Below, piece after piece: positions 45,896 through 56,580 of a stretch of DNA of 64,000 bases (positions are counted from its first letter, which is position 1; each line of letters opens with the position of its first letter). The notes below the pieces were generated by a model. The model worked only from the letters and a program-made list of their open reading frames with translations, was not told where the DNA came from and made no database searches. This DNA comes from an uncultured Bacteroidota bacterium (lineage in GTDB: Bacteria > Bacteroidota > Bacteroidia > Flavobacteriales > Flavobacteriaceae). Both the position numbers and the translations under genes were made by a program. The stretch lies in the NCBI GenBank assembly GCA_902605445.1, contig CACLCL010000005.1, positions 1 through 64,000 of the forward strand, written 5' to 3'.

Positions 45896-48490
45896 TTAAA
45901 ATAATGAAGTTTGGGATGAAGATTCATCATTATCAATGATTTTTTCATTAATTATCTCTGTCTCATCTTTCTTTGTTGGTAAATCATGAATATATTCTAA
46001 TGACTCCAACAAATCAATTTGTTTTACTTTGTGTGGTGTTAATTGATTTCCCTGAGCCTTTATACCTTTTACAGAAATAAAATCCTCAAAATTTGTTTTT
46101 TGATTTGGTCTTTGATCTTTATTTCTAATTTTGCTGAATACGATTTCAAAAACAGGCCTCCAGTCAGTAGTAACCAACTCTAAAAAGGACCCCTTATTGC
46201 TGGAAATAAAGCAATCAATTTTGTTTTCATTCTCAACTAAAAATCTTTTTGCAAAGTATTTTTCTTTTTTTCCGTCGTAATAAATTGCTGAAATAGGCTT
46301 TTTTGGTATCCATTTTTCAATTAAAATCATGTCATCATTAAAGTGAGTCGTTAATTCTGGCAATATTGTCTTTAATTCACCATTTTGATTAATAATCAAA
46401 ATCCTATCTTCTCCCTTAAATTCTCCTAGTAAATCACCCCTGCTATCAACATTTAGTCTTTGAACAGTTTCATCAAACCATATTTTTCTGGGCTTAAGTG
46501 TTGAAACTCCTTTTTCTTTTAATTCGATACTCTTAATCGTATTTTTTGTTAAAATGTTGCCTCGACTACCCCTACCTTTAATGATTATTTCTGAAAAATC
46601 TACATCCCATTTAAACTTTTTAAGCTTTGAGTTTTGTCGCAAATTTATCGTTACTCTTTCAGCCTCACCATTAGGGTTTGCAGAAAAATATTTTACTGTA
46701 CTTGATTTTTTTGATGATGATAGGCTATATATTTTATCACGCGTAACACCTGACACGGCAAATCTTTTGATATAATTATATCCCTTGTCACCGTCTTTAT
46801 AAACCATATTATAAATAGTTCTTAGGTCCTTTTTCTTGAAAACCGCAACATGAATTATATTTTTACCTACAAAGGTTTTTCTGTCAACTTTTGTCACAAT
46901 CATATTACAATTTTCAGTAAAAACAATTACATCATCAATATCACTACAATCACAAACATACTCATCTCTTCTGAGAGATGTACCCACAAACCCTTCTTCT
47001 CTGTTTACATAGAGTCTAGTATTTCTAATTACTACCTTTTTAACATCAACATCATCAAATATTTTTATCTCAGTTTTTCTTTCCTTTTTGTTAGAATATT
47101 CTTTCTTTAATTTTGTAAAATAAGAAATGGCAAACTCAACTAAGTTATTTAGATTATCTTTTACTTCATCAATTTGATTTTCTAGACTTTCAATTCTTTC
47201 TTTAGCTTTATCAATATCAAATTTTGATATTCTTTTTATCTTAATTTCTGTAAGTCTGGTAATGTCCTCTTCATTTAAATTTCTCTTTAAAGTTTTGATA
47301 TATGGCTTTATACCATTCTTGATTGCTTCTAATACACCATCCCAAGTTTCTTCATTTTCTATTTTCCTATATATTTTATTTTCAATGAATATTCTTTCCA
47401 AAGAAAAATTATGCCATTGATCCTCTAATTCTTTTAGGCGAATTTCAAGCTCTTTTTTTAATAAACTTAAGGTATTATCAGTCGATTTAATTAAAATTTC
47501 AGAAACACCTAAAAAAGACGGTTTATTATTTTCAATTATACATGACAGGGGGGAAATTGATGTTTCACAGCTTGTAAAAGCATATAATGCATCTATCGTT
47601 TTATCAGGGGATATTCCGTTCGGTAAATAAATTACTATTTCAACTTTTGAAGAGGTGTTATCATCAATTTTTTTTATTTTGATTTTTCCTTTATCATTTG
47701 CTTTCAGTATAGAATCAATTAAAGAAGAGGTTGTTGTACCATAAGGAATTTCAGAAATTAAAAGCTTAGTTTTATCAAGTATATTTATCTTTGCCCTAAC
47801 TCTGATTTTACCACCCCTTTTACCATCATTATATCTAGTAAAATCTGCTATTCCACCAGTAATAAAATCGGGTAGTAAAGTAAATTTCTTATTTTTAAGG
47901 TACTTGATTGAAGCATCAATGAGTTCAATAAAATTGTGTGATAAAATCTTAGTTGAAAGACCTACAGCAATACCTTCAGCCCCCTGAGCTAATAATAAAG
48001 GGAATTTTACAGGCAAATTAATTGGTTCTTTTTTTCTACCATCATATGAAGATTGCCAGTTTGTTACCTTAGGATTGAAAATAACATCAAGTGCAAATTT
48101 TGAAAGTCTTGCTTCAATATATCTTGAAGCTGCTGCCCTATCTCCAGTTAAAATATTTCCCCAGTTACCTTGTGTGTCAATTAACAAGTCCTTTTGACCA
48201 ATTTGCACCATAGCATCTGCAATACTTGCGTCTCCATGCGGATGATACTGCATGGTATGACCTACAATATTTGCAACTTTATTATATCTACCATCATCCA
48301 AATCCTTCATCGATTGCATAATCCTTCTTTGGACAGGCTTAAAACCATCTTCAATTGCAGGAACCGCTCTTTCCAAAATAACATATGATGCATAATCAAG
48401 GAACCAATCCTTATACATTCCTGTTACTCTTGTTATAGATTCAGACTGCTCGTTATTTTCACTTATATCAATAAATTCTTCCAAAATCAA
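45896..48490 (-). CDS. parC: DNA topoisomerase IV subunit A
   Basis: ParC is the DNA-cleaving subunit of topoisomerase IV, which decatenates daughter chromosomes. The 864-residue protein starts its winged-helix core with [26 protein letters not shown] and has the catalytic tyrosine in [15 protein letters not shown]. The C-terminal beta-pinwheel-like region is short and divergent, and the GyrA box (QRRGGKG) is absent; GRGSRGN is the nearest segment. A glutamate- and serine-rich tail follows. It overlaps parE by 4 nt. The split from a gyrA gene is clear from the companion ParE. Confidence 0.93.
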   Translation of the reverse strand: MILEEFIDISENNEQSESITRVTGMYKDWFLDYASYVILERAVPAIEDGFKPVQRRIMQSMKDLDDGRYNKVANIVGHTMQYHPHGDASIADAMVQIGQKDLLIDTQGNWGNILTGDRAAASRYIEARLSKFALDVIFNPKVTNWQSSYDGRKKEPINLPVKFPLLLAQGAEGIAVGLSTKILSHNFIELIDASIKYLKNKKFTLLPDFITGGIADFTRYNDGKRGGKIRVRAKINILDKTKLLISEIPYGTTTSSLIDSILKANDKGKIKIKKIDDNTSSKVEIVIYLPNGISPDKTIDALYAFTSCETSISPLSCIIENNKPSFLGVSEILIKSTDNTLSLLKKELEIRLKELEDQWHNFSLERIFIENKIYRKIENEETWDGVLEAIKNGIKPYIKTLKRNLNEEDITRLTEIKIKRISKFDIDKAKERIESLENQIDEVKDNLNNLVEFAISYFTKLKKEYSNKKERKTEIKIFDDVDVKKVVIRNTRLYVNREEGFVGTSLRRDEYVCDCSDIDDVIVFTENCNMIVTKVDRKTFVGKNIIHVAVFKKKDLRTIYNMVYKDGDKGYNYIKRFAVSGVTRDKIYSLSSSKKSSTVKYFSANPNGEAERVTINLRQNSKLKKFKWDVDFSEIIIKGRGSRGNILTKNTIKSIELKEKGVSTLKPRKIWFDETVQRLNVDSRGDLLGEFKGEDRILIINQNGELKTILPELTTHFNDDMILIEKWIPKKPISAIYYDGKKEKYFAKRFLVENENKIDCFISSNKGSFLELVTTDWRPVFEIVFSKIRNKDQRPNQKTNFEDFISVKGIKAQGNQLTPHKVKQIDLLESLEYIHDLPTKKDETEIINEKIIDNDESSSQTSLF

Positions 48491-50337
48491 TCTATTATAT
48501 CCAGTTCTACTTTTAAATTGTCGATTATAAAGCTCTGCCTATCCGGTGTATTTTTTCCCATGTAGAAGTTTAAAAGCTCTTCTATACTCTTATTTTCGTC
48601 AAGCATTATAGGATCTAATTTAATGTCATCTCCAATAAAATTCCCAAATTCATCCGGTGATATTTCTCCCAAGCCTTTGAACCTTGTAATTTCTGGCTTT
48701 GGCTGAAGCTTTTCTACTGCATTTATTCTTTCAGATTCAGAATAGCAATAAATGGTTTCTTTCTTGTTACGAACCCTAAATAGAGGAGTTTGCAAAATAT
48801 ACAAATGACCAGCTCTGATAAGCTCTGGAAAGAACTGTAAAAAGAATGTGATCAACAACAAACGTATATGCATTCCATCTACATCGGCATCTGTTGCAAT
48901 TACAATATTATTGTATCTTAAATCTTCAATAGATTCTTCAATATTTAAAGCTGCTTGTAATAAATTAAATTCTTCATTTTCATAAACTATTTTTTTCGTC
49001 ATTCCGAATGAATTTAATGGTTTACCTCGCAAACTAAAAACTGCTTGAGTGTTCACATCTCTTGATTTTGTAATACTTCCAGAAGCAGAATCACCCTCTG
49101 TAATAAATAATGTAGTTTCTAATCTTCTTTCATTTTTCAAATCACCAAAATGAACTCGACAATCTCTTAATTTTTTATTATGAAGATTTGCTTTTTTTGC
49201 TCTTTCGCGAGCTAATTTTCTAATTCCTGACAGCTCTTTTCTTTCTTTTTCTGCTTGAAGAATTTTCCTGTATAACGACTCAGCTATTTCATTATTCTTG
49301 TGTAGAAAATTATCAAGTTTAGTTTTTAGGAAGTCGTTAATATAAACTCTTACCGAAGGTAAATTTCCACCCATTTCTGTTGACCCAAGTTTTGTTTTAG
49401 TTTGACTTTCAAATACGGGCTCCATAACCTTTATAGAAATAGCAGCAATAATAGATTTTCTTATGTCTGATGCGTCAAAATTCTTTTTATAAAAATCTCG
49501 AATCGTTTTTACATATGCCTCTCTAAATGAACTTAAATGAGTACCCCCTTGTGTTGTATTTTGCCCATTAACAAATGAATGGTATTCTTCGCTGTACTGG
49601 GTTTTACTATGGGTGATTGCAACTTCAATATCATCCCCTTTCAAATGAATAATAGGATAAGATATTTGTGTGTCAAGTATTCTATCATTCAATAAGTCCT
49701 TTAAACCATCTTTACTTTGAAATTTTTCATTGTTGAATATAATAGTTAATCCTGGGTTTAAATAAACATAGTTTTTAAGCATTCTGATGATATACTCATT
49801 TCTAAACTTATAATTTTTAAAAATGGTTTCGTCAGGGATAAATACCACTTTAGTACCTCTTCTTCTACTACTATTTTCTGGAGTTAATTCAAAATCTAAT
49901 TCTCCCTTATTGAATTCAGCATAAGCTGTTTTACCATCACGATTAGATTCAACCTTAAAATAATTTGAAAGTGCATTTACCGCTTTGGTTCCAACACCAT
50001 TTAAACCAACAGCCTTTTTAAATGCTCTTGTATCGTATTTTCCACCAGTATTCATTTTTGATACTACATCAATTATTTTTCCTAGTGGAATTCCCCTACC
50101 GTAGTCTCTAACAGTAACCTTGGATGATTGAACAGAGACCTCAATCGTCTTTCCAGCACCCATAACAAATTCGTCGATTGAATTGTCTAAAACTTCTTTA
50201 AGAAGTATATATATTCCATCATCATGAGAAGATCCATCACCAAGCTTTCCAATGTACATTCCAGGTCGCATACGTATATGCTCCTTCCAGTCTAGCGACC
50301 TGATATTATCTTCAGTATATTGATTGATTTTAGACAT
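48487..50337 (-). CDS. parE: DNA topoisomerase IV subunit B
   Basis: ParE is the ATPase subunit of topoisomerase IV. The 616-residue protein has the GHKL ATP-binding motifs [10 protein letters not shown] and [23 protein letters not shown] and [13 protein letters not shown], followed by the TOPRIM region ([21 protein letters not shown]...[13 protein letters not shown]...[15 protein letters not shown]). The C-terminal [22 protein letters not shown] is typical. It is the upstream gene of the parE-parC pair and is separated by 90 nt from ychF. Confidence 0.96.
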   Translation of the reverse strand: MSKINQYTEDNIRSLDWKEHIRMRPGMYIGKLGDGSSHDDGIYILLKEVLDNSIDEFVMGAGKTIEVSVQSSKVTVRDYGRGIPLGKIIDVVSKMNTGGKYDTRAFKKAVGLNGVGTKAVNALSNYFKVESNRDGKTAYAEFNKGELDFELTPENSSRRRGTKVVFIPDETIFKNYKFRNEYIIRMLKNYVYLNPGLTIIFNNEKFQSKDGLKDLLNDRILDTQISYPIIHLKGDDIEVAITHSKTQYSEEYHSFVNGQNTTQGGTHLSSFREAYVKTIRDFYKKNFDASDIRKSIIAAISIKVMEPVFESQTKTKLGSTEMGGNLPSVRVYINDFLKTKLDNFLHKNNEIAESLYRKILQAEKERKELSGIRKLARERAKKANLHNKKLRDCRVHFGDLKNERRLETTLFITEGDSASGSITKSRDVNTQAVFSLRGKPLNSFGMTKKIVYENEEFNLLQAALNIEESIEDLRYNNIVIATDADVDGMHIRLLLITFFLQFFPELIRAGHLYILQTPLFRVRNKKETIYCYSESERINAVEKLQPKPEITRFKGLGEISPDEFGNFIGDDIKLDPIMLDENKSIEELLNFYMGKNTPDRQSFIIDNLKVELDIID

Positions 50338-50427
50338 TTTATTAAGAGCACTAATATAATGTTTCGGACAAAAAAACTGGATGTAGTTTTGACAAAGTAA
50401 TTAACAAAATATCAAGAGAAAATGCTG

Positions 50428-51522
50428 CTAAACATTGAATAAGAAGTGAATAATATCTCCATCTTTTACAATGTAACTTTTTCCCTCCGCTTTAACTTTT
50501 CCCGCCTCTTTTACCTTAAATTCAGATTTAAATTCTATGTAATCTTTGTAAGAAATAACTTCGGCTTTGATAAAACCTTTTTCAAAATCGGAGTGAATAA
50601 CACCTGCAGCCTGTGGAGCTGTAGCCATTTTTGGAATAGTCCAAGCACGTAATTCTTTTGGTCCAGCAGTAAAGAAAGTATGTAAATCAAGCAAATCGTA
50701 TGTGGCATTAATGAGTTTTGTAGAACCTGGCTCGCTAAGACCAATATCATCTAAAAAGACTCTTCTTTCCTCAAAATCATCTAACTCATTAATTTCAGAT
50801 TCAATCCCGGCAGCTAATGTAATAAAATTAGCACCTTCATTTTGTATTATTTTAACAACTGATTCAACGTAGTTGTTGGATGAGATAACACTCTTTTCAT
50901 CAACATTACACACATATAGTACAGGTTTAGCAGTAATTAATTGGAGTGGTTTTAAATACTTTTCAAAACTTTTTTTATCTAAATTAGCTGACCTTATATT
51001 TTTTGATGTATTTATAGTTTCAATTGCAAGCTCTAAAGCAAGTTTTTCTTTTTCAGCATCTTTATTTCCAGATTTGGCAGTTCTGCTAATCTTTTCAAGT
51101 CTTTTATTTAAGGTTTCTAAGTCTTTTAATTGGAGTTCTATATCTATTATTTCCTTGTCTCTGACAGGATTTACAGAACCATCAACATGAGTAACATTAT
51201 CATTGTCAAAGCATCTAAGAACATGTATAATTGCGTCTGTTTCTCTAATATTGGCAAGAAATTTATTTCCTAATCCCTCACCTCTACTTGCACCTTTAAC
51301 TAAACCAGCAATATCTACTATTTCGACAGTGGCAGGTATAACTTTTTCAGGCTTAACTATATCCTCTAAATCAACCAGTCTAGAATCGGGTACATTAATG
51401 ATACTGTGATTTGGTTCAATTGTACAAAAAGGAAAATTTGCACTCTGAGCCCTTGTATTTGAAAGGCAATTAAACAGAGTTGACTTACCTACATTTGGTA
51501 ATCCTACAATTCCAGCTTTCAT
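50428..51522 (-). CDS. ychF: Redox-regulated ribosome-binding ATPase YchF
   Basis: YchF is an Obg-related P-loop ATPase that binds ribosomes and takes part in stress responses and selection of leaderless or otherwise unusual initiation. The 364-residue protein begins MKAGIVGLPNVGKSTLFNCL (Walker A) and has DIAGLVKGASRGEGLGNKFL, the NxxE-type motif in place of NKxD (LYVCNVDEKS), a coiled coil near residues 150-200, and the C-terminal TGS domain (HTFFTAGPKELRAWTIPKMATAPQAAGVIHSDFEKGFIKAEV). It lies 2 nt after the ferredoxin gene. Confidence 0.96.
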   Translation of the reverse strand: MKAGIVGLPNVGKSTLFNCLSNTRAQSANFPFCTIEPNHSIINVPDSRLVDLEDIVKPEKVIPATVEIVDIAGLVKGASRGEGLGNKFLANIRETDAIIHVLRCFDNDNVTHVDGSVNPVRDKEIIDIELQLKDLETLNKRLEKISRTAKSGNKDAEKEKLALELAIETINTSKNIRSANLDKKSFEKYLKPLQLITAKPVLYVCNVDEKSVISSNNYVESVVKIIQNEGANFITLAAGIESEINELDDFEERRVFLDDIGLSEPGSTKLINATYDLLDLHTFFTAGPKELRAWTIPKMATAPQAAGVIHSDFEKGFIKAEVISYKDYIEFKSEFKVKEAGKVKAEGKSYIVKDGDIIHFLFNV

Positions 51523-51524
51523 AT

Positions 51525-51872
51525 CTAACCATGCATTAGTTTTTGTTTTTCTAGCAATACTTCAGTTGATTCAATATTATTTAGATCGGGAACACAGCAA
51601 TCAACTGGACACACTGCTGCGCATTGTGGTTCTTCATGAAAACCTTTGCACTCAGTACATTTATCAGGGGATATGTAATAAACCTCATCATTTATCGCCC
51701 TTTGTGGAGAATCTGCATTTACAATTTTACCATTGACCAAATTTACCTCACCGGTGAGCTTGGTACCATCAGAGTATTTCCAATTTACAGCTGCTTCATA
51801 AATAGCAGTATTTGGACATTCTGGCTCACAAGCACCACAATTAATACAATCGTCAGTAATTATTATTGCCAT
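51525..51872 (-). CDS. 4Fe-4S dicluster ferredoxin
   Basis: This 115-residue protein has two 4Fe-4S sites, [12 protein letters not shown] near the N-terminus and [20 protein letters not shown] near residue 80; the second has a longer insertion, as in the YfhL/Alvin-type ferredoxins. The region between is 60 residues and carries a [11 protein letters not shown] segment typical of the Bacteroidota form. It may serve the divergently encoded acyl-CoA reductase or an Fe-S reductase elsewhere; no partner is proven. The gene shares an upstream region with the acyl-CoA reductase. Confidence 0.92.
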   Translation of the reverse strand: MAIIITDDCINCGACEPECPNTAIYEAAVNWKYSDGTKLTGEVNLVNGKIVNADSPQRAINDEVYYISPDKCTECKGFHEEPQCAAVCPVDCCVPDLNNIESTEVLLEKQKLMHG

Positions 51873-51984
51873 ATTCTACATTTAATAATTAAATTGCAAC
51901 AAAATTAAAGCCAATCTCATTAAAAACAAAAGTAAAAATATAGAATTACAGAATCGAATAATATACTTATCTGAAATTGGGGGG

Positions 51985-52971
51985 TTGTTTAATTCAATTA
52001 ACAGTTTAAATAATAACAAATGGAGCCAAATATTAAAAAATAAAATTAATGAGGCAGAGTTTGAAAATAGGTGGTTTACAAAGAACTTTATTTTAAATAA
52101 TCTCAAATATTGGGGTAAAAAACTAAATAAAAAAAGATTATTTGACTGGTCAAAAAATTATAACATTAAAGATGAATCAAAAAAAGTTGCCATTATAATG
52201 GCTGGTAATTTCCCCTTAGCAGGGATGCATGATTTAGTCTGTGTGCTGCTTTCATGCAATGAAGCTGTAATAAAGCCATCATCTAAGGATAGGGTTTTAA
52301 TAACATTTTTAGTTAATTTTTTACACGAAAAATTTCCTTTATCAAAAAACTTTGTAAGTATCAACAACGATAAACTTACAAATTTTGAAATGGTTATAGC
52401 AACTGGATCAAACAATACTCATAAATATTTTGAATACTATTTTAAAAATAAAAAATCACTTCTCAGAAAAAATAGAAATTCGATTGCAGTATTAGACGGA
52501 AATGAAACAAAAAAAGAGATTTCAAAGTTAGCCGAGGATGTATTTTTATATTTTGGTTTAGGATGCAGAAATGTTTCTAAAATATACATCCCTAAAAATT
52601 ATGATTTTGATAAATTATTTGAAGGCTTTAAATTTTACAAGCATCTTATTAAACACAACAAGTACTTTAACAATTATAACTATCAAAAGACTATTAAAAT
52701 AATGAATAATGAAAGTTTTATTGATTATGAATATTTTTTGTTAGCTAAATCTAAATTACTATCCCCCCCAATTTCAATCTTATATTATGACTTTTATGAT
52801 AAATTGTCAACAGTTGAAAAAGAAATTGAAAAAAATAAGAGCCTAATTCAATGTGTAGTTTCAAATCTCAACATAAAAAACTCAATTAAATTTGGAGAGT
52901 CTCAAAAACCTAATTTAGATCAATATGCAGATAATGTTGACACACTTAATTTTCTGTTAACAAGTAGTTAA
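51985..52971 (+). CDS. Acyl-CoA reductase, LuxC-like; start uncertain
   Basis: LuxC-type reductases convert acyl-CoA to aldehyde with NADPH. The 328-residue ORF has AIIMAGNFPLAGMHDLVCVLLSC (family start), SSKDRVLITFLVNFL, VIATGSNNTHKYFEYYF, and the putative catalytic cysteine in LGCRNVSKIY. The TTG start at 51985 seems too late: the frame stays open upstream to 51889 and reads IELQNRIIYLSEIGGLFNSI, which fits the usual N-terminus, yet no ATG, GTG or TTG occurs there (only ATA at 51940 and ATT at 51919). It precedes serC, serA and a DUF6787-like gene in a conserved flavobacterial order. Confidence 0.82.
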   Translation: MFNSINSLNNNKWSQILKNKINEAEFENRWFTKNFILNNLKYWGKKLNKKRLFDWSKNYNIKDESKKVAIIMAGNFPLAGMHDLVCVLLSCNEAVIKPSSKDRVLITFLVNFLHEKFPLSKNFVSINNDKLTNFEMVIATGSNNTHKYFEYYFKNKKSLLRKNRNSIAVLDGNETKKEISKLAEDVFLYFGLGCRNVSKIYIPKNYDFDKLFEGFKFYKHLIKHNKYFNNYNYQKTIKIMNNESFIDYEYFLLAKSKLLSPPISILYYDFYDKLSTVEKEIEKNKSLIQCVVSNLNIKNSIKFGESQKPNLDQYADNVDTLNFLLTSS

Positions 52972-53035
52972 AAAGATTTTCTTGTTTAATAATGTGATTA
53001 GTAATCTAAATATCGAAATTTGCATTTTATATTTT

Positions 53036-54097
53036 ATGAAAATACACAACTTTTGCGCTGGCCCATCCATTTTACCCAAAGAGGTTTTTGAAGATGCATC
53101 TATTGCTGTCAAGGATTATAATAATTCTGGCTTGTCACTACTTGAAATATCTCACAGAAGTCATGCATTTGTAGAAATTATGGATGAAGCACGAGATTTA
53201 TCGTTAGAGTTACTTAGTCTTGATGGGCAAAATTACACATCCCTATTCTTACAAGGGGGAGCAAGTACTCAATTTTTAATGACTGCTTATAATTTTATGA
53301 AAAATGAGGCAGCATTTCTAAACACTGGAACGTGGAGTGAAAAAGCCATTAAGGAAGCTAGACTTTTTGGTAATGTTGACATACTTGGCAGCTCTAAAGA
53401 CGATAATTTTAATCATATACCCGATTATAAAATGTCAAAAGAATATGATTATTTCCACTGCACCTCAAATAATACTATTTTTGGTACCCAAATTAATAAT
53501 TTTATAAAATCAAATACACCTGTTTTTTGTGACATGAGCAGTGATATCTTTTCGAGAAAATTGGATTTTTCAAAATTTGATTTGATTTATGCAGGTGCTC
53601 AAAAAAATTTAGGACCTGCAGGTGCAACTTTGGTTATTATTAAAAATAGTCTTTTAAAAAATATAAACGAAAATACACCCTCAATGATGAACTATAAAGT
53701 TCACGCAGACAAAAGTAGTATGTTTAACACACCTCCAGTTTTTTCTGTTTATGTCTCACTGCTTAATATGAGATGGTTAAAAAAAATGGGGGGAATAACA
53801 AAAATTGAGGAAAATAATAGGAAAAAAGCCGATTTACTTTATTCAGAAATTGATATTAATCCACTTTTCAAAGGACATGCGATTGAGAAAGACAGGTCCA
53901 TTATGAACGCCACATTTACTTTGAATAATGATGATTTTAAAGAAAGTTTTGAATCGATGCTTAAAGAGGCAAATATTGTTGCTCTTTCAGGTCATAGAAG
54001 TGTTGGTGGTTACAGGGCTTCAATGTACAATGCCATGGAAATTGACAGTGTTAAATTACTTGTAGAAGTAATGAGTGAATTAGAATCCAAAATATAA
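53036..54097 (+). CDS. serC: Phosphoserine aminotransferase
   Basis: SerC converts 3-phosphohydroxypyruvate to phosphoserine with glutamate, using PLP. The ORF track begins 18 codons upstream, but the natural start is the ATG at 53036 (MKIHNFCAGPSILP), giving 353 residues. Motifs include GPS in the N-terminus, LLEISHRSHAF, FLQGGASTQFL, the PLP lysine in YAGAQKNLGPAG, and GGYRASMYNA. It lies 64 nt after the reductase and 3 nt before serA, so serine synthesis is clustered here; the phosphatase SerB is not in the window. Confidence 0.96.
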   Translation: MKIHNFCAGPSILPKEVFEDASIAVKDYNNSGLSLLEISHRSHAFVEIMDEARDLSLELLSLDGQNYTSLFLQGGASTQFLMTAYNFMKNEAAFLNTGTWSEKAIKEARLFGNVDILGSSKDDNFNHIPDYKMSKEYDYFHCTSNNTIFGTQINNFIKSNTPVFCDMSSDIFSRKLDFSKFDLIYAGAQKNLGPAGATLVIIKNSLLKNINENTPSMMNYKVHADKSSMFNTPPVFSVYVSLLNMRWLKKMGGITKIEENNRKKADLLYSEIDINPLFKGHAIEKDRSIMNATFTLNNDDFKESFESMLKEANIVALSGHRSVGGYRASMYNAMEIDSVKLLVEVMSELESKI

Positions 54098-54100
54098 TAC

Positions 54101-55054
54101 ATGAATATATTAATCAATGATGGAATCAGTGAGGAAGGTGAAAAAAAACTTATACAATCTGGTTTTAAGACATACACTAAATCAATCAAGCAAGAAGAAA
54201 TAATCGATTTTATAAATACAAATAACATTGAGGTTGTTTTAGTTAGAAGTGCTACTAAGATCAGAAAAGATATAATTGATTCTTGCCCAAAATTAAAGAT
54301 TATTGGACGAGGTGGTGTTGGCATGGATAACATTGATGTTGATTATGCAAAAAGTAAGGGAATAAATGTGATTAATACTCCAGCAGCATCATCGATTTCA
54401 GTAGCTGAGCTAGTATTTGCACACCTTTTTAGCTCTGTTCGATATCTGCATCAATCAAATAGAGAAATGCCGTTAAATGGTGATAAAGATTTCAAAAAAT
54501 TAAAAAAAAATTACTCTGGCGGTACCGAACTAAAAGGAAAGACTCTTGGTATTGTTGGTTTTGGCAGAATTGGCAAGGAAGTTGCAAAGATTGGTATTGC
54601 GATTGGAATGGATGTAATATACTTCGATTTACACAGCAAAGAATCTGAAATTAAATTAAATTTTTTTGATGGAAGTGAAAAAGTATTTAAAATGAAAAGT
54701 ATAGATCTTTCCAAATTATTAAAAAATTCTGACTTCATTACACTACATGTACCAGCTCAAAAAAATTATATAATTTCAGCAAAGGAGTTTAATATGATGA
54801 AAAACGGTGTTGGAATCATTAATGCAGCACGCGGTGGTACCATTGACGAAAATGAGTTACTTAAAAATATCCACAATGGAAAAGTTTCTTTTGCAGCATT
54901 GGATACATTTGAAAATGAACCATTACCCAGTTTAAAAATCTTAATGAATAATAACATTTCACTTTCACCTCATATTGGTGCTGCTACAAATGAAGCTCAA
55001 AAAAGGATAGGTATAGAACTTGCTGATCAAATAATATCAATTTACAAAAGATAG
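54101..55054 (+). CDS. serA: D-3-phosphoglycerate dehydrogenase, short form
   Basis: SerA oxidises 3-phosphoglycerate in the first step of serine synthesis. The 317-residue protein lacks the C-terminal ACT domain of the long forms, so feedback by serine through ACT is not expected. The Rossmann motif is TLGIVGFGRIGKEVAKIG; catalytic residues are the arginine in INAARGGTIDE, the glutamate in DTFENEPLP and the histidine in SPHIGAATNEA. A relaxed 2-hydroxyacid dehydrogenase is possible, but the location right after serC supports SerA. Confidence 0.93.
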   Translation: MNILINDGISEEGEKKLIQSGFKTYTKSIKQEEIIDFINTNNIEVVLVRSATKIRKDIIDSCPKLKIIGRGGVGMDNIDVDYAKSKGINVINTPAASSISVAELVFAHLFSSVRYLHQSNREMPLNGDKDFKKLKKNYSGGTELKGKTLGIVGFGRIGKEVAKIGIAIGMDVIYFDLHSKESEIKLNFFDGSEKVFKMKSIDLSKLLKNSDFITLHVPAQKNYIISAKEFNMMKNGVGIINAARGGTIDENELLKNIHNGKVSFAALDTFENEPLPSLKILMNNNISLSPHIGAATNEAQKRIGIELADQIISIYKR

Positions 55055-55055
55055 T

Positions 55056-55352
55056 TTGTTTAAAAATTTTAAAAATAAGTGGGGAATAGATTCTGACTTT
55101 CAGTTATTAAAAATATTTATTGTTTTTGGAATAACTGGATCAACAGCTGCGTGGATTTCCGATCCCTTGTGTAATTACCTGGGTATAAGTGTTACAAATT
55201 TTAATATTTCTTTATATTGGTTAATAAGATTATTATTAATTACCCTAGTGTATCAAATTTTACTAATAATAATTGCATTTATTTTCGGAGAATTAAAATT
55301 TTTTAGACGTTTTGTAAATAAATTTTTACGATTAATCGGATTTAAAATTTAA
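55056..55352 (+). CDS. DUF6787-like small membrane protein
   Basis: This 98-residue protein has two hydrophobic segments (about 17-42 and 52-80) with the conserved pattern FIVFGITGSTAAWISDPLCNYLG and LIIIAFIFGELKFFRRFVNKFLRLIGFK. It matches my recollection of the DUF6787 family, sometimes mislabelled as prolipoprotein diacylglyceryl transferase. Function is unknown. The start is TTG, 1 nt after the serA stop; its stop overlaps the convergent msrA gene by 4 nt in TTAA. Confidence 0.78.
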   Translation: MFKNFKNKWGIDSDFQLLKIFIVFGITGSTAAWISDPLCNYLGISVTNFNISLYWLIRLLLITLVYQILLIIIAFIFGELKFFRRFVNKFLRLIGFKI

Positions 55353-55891
55353 TTGTTTTTTAAGTTTTTTTTATACATCCCCTCAAATTTTCTAACTTTT
55401 GGTAATATTACAACCTTACAATAAGGTTGATTTTCATTGTTCTCAAAATAATCACTGTGATAATCCTCTGCCTTGTAAAAAGTATTGAATTTTAATAATT
55501 CTGTTACAATTTTACTTTGGTAACAACCTGATTTATTTAGTTCATAAATAAATTTTTCCGCTATTTTTTTTTCGTTATTATCGGAATAAAAAACAATTGA
55601 CCGATAGTGTGGTCCAACATCATTACCTTGTCTGTTAATGGTTGTAGGGTCATGAGTTTTAAAAAATATTTCAAGAAGAAAATGAAAATCAATTTTTTCT
55701 GAATTATAAATTATTTCAATTGTTTCAGCATGACCAGAATCACCTCTACAGACCTCTTCATATGTTGGATCTTTTGTTAATCCACCACTATAACCAGGGT
55801 TAACATTTAAAACATATTTTAGTCTATTAAAAATTGCCTCAGTACACCAAAAACATCCTCCGGCAAAATAAGCTTTCTTGATTGTTGACAT
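55349..55891 (-). CDS. msrA: Peptide-methionine (S)-S-oxide reductase
   Basis: MsrA reduces the S-epimer of methionine sulfoxide in proteins. The 180-residue protein begins MSTIKKAYFAGGCFWCTEAIF with the catalytic cysteine C13 (GCFWC); PGYSGGLTKDPTYEEVCRGDSGHAETIEI and FFKTHDPTTINRQGNDVGPHYRS are family motifs. There is no fused MsrB domain and no signal peptide. It is divergent from the LolD-like gene with a 29-nt spacer. Confidence 0.96.
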   Translation of the reverse strand: MSTIKKAYFAGGCFWCTEAIFNRLKYVLNVNPGYSGGLTKDPTYEEVCRGDSGHAETIEIIYNSEKIDFHFLLEIFFKTHDPTTINRQGNDVGPHYRSIVFYSDNNEKKIAEKFIYELNKSGCYQSKIVTELLKFNTFYKAEDYHSDYFENNENQPYCKVVILPKVRKFEGMYKKNLKNN

Positions 55892-55908
55892 AAATAAATT
55901 TATTGTCT

Positions 55909-55916
55909 TATTTTTG
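55909..55916 (+). promoter_or_regulatory. Bacteroidota -7 box before the LolD-like gene
   Basis: TATTTTTG matches TAnnTTTG and is followed by only 4 nt (ATTT) before the ATG. A TTG at 55885-55887 sits 21 nt upstream and could serve as the -33 element. Transcription would begin at or next to the start codon. Confidence 0.55.
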
Positions 55917-55920
55917 ATTT

Positions 55921-56580
55921 ATGATTACAGCCAAAAATATACATAAATTCTATGGAAATCAACACATTCTCAAAGGAATAAATTTAGATGTAAAAAAGGG
56001 TGAAATCGTGAGCTTAGTTGGCTCATCTGGCGCTGGGAAAACTACTCTATTACAAATCTTAGGGACTATAGACAAATTTGACAAAAATGATAAGTCCTCT
56101 TTGAAATTATGTGGTAGAGATATCTTTAAGCTTAACGATAATTCATTAGCAGATTTTAGAAATAATGAAATTGGTTTTATATTTCAATTTCATCAGTTAC
56201 TTCCAGAATTTACTCTTATTGAAAATATTTGCCTTCCTGCTTACATAAAAAAAATAAAAAAAAGTATTGCTGAAGAAAAAGCAATGGAGTTGATAAATTA
56301 TTTGAATTTAGAAAAAATAATACATAATAAACCGAATGAATTATCAGGTGGTGAAAAACAAAGAGCAGCTGTTGCAAGAGCATTGATTAATAAACCCAGC
56401 ATAATATTAGCTGATGAACCCTCAGGAAATTTAGATAGTAAATCTGCAGAAAATCTTTACAAATTATTTTTTAAACTTAGAGAAGATTTTAACTACACTT
56501 TCTTGATTGCTACTCATAACACTAATTATGCAAAAAAATCTGACAGAGTCTTTGAAATAATTGATGGTAAAATAAATTGA
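55921..56580 (+). CDS. LolD-like ABC transporter ATP-binding protein
   Basis: The 219-residue protein is an ABC ATPase of the LolD/MacB group, which powers lipoprotein release (LolCDE) or related mechanotransmission export. Walker A is GSSGAGKTT (about 35-43), the signature is LSGGEKQRAAVARAL, and Walker B is IILADEPSGNLD; the D-loop and H-loop follow (IATHN). No permease gene is next to it, so its partner is encoded elsewhere. It overlaps the downstream TIGR02757-type gene by 4 nt (TTGA). Confidence 0.9.
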   Translation: MITAKNIHKFYGNQHILKGINLDVKKGEIVSLVGSSGAGKTTLLQILGTIDKFDKNDKSSLKLCGRDIFKLNDNSLADFRNNEIGFIFQFHQLLPEFTLIENICLPAYIKKIKKSIAEEKAMELINYLNLEKIIHNKPNELSGGEKQRAAVARALINKPSIILADEPSGNLDSKSAENLYKLFFKLREDFNYTFLIATHNTNYAKKSDRVFEIIDGKIN

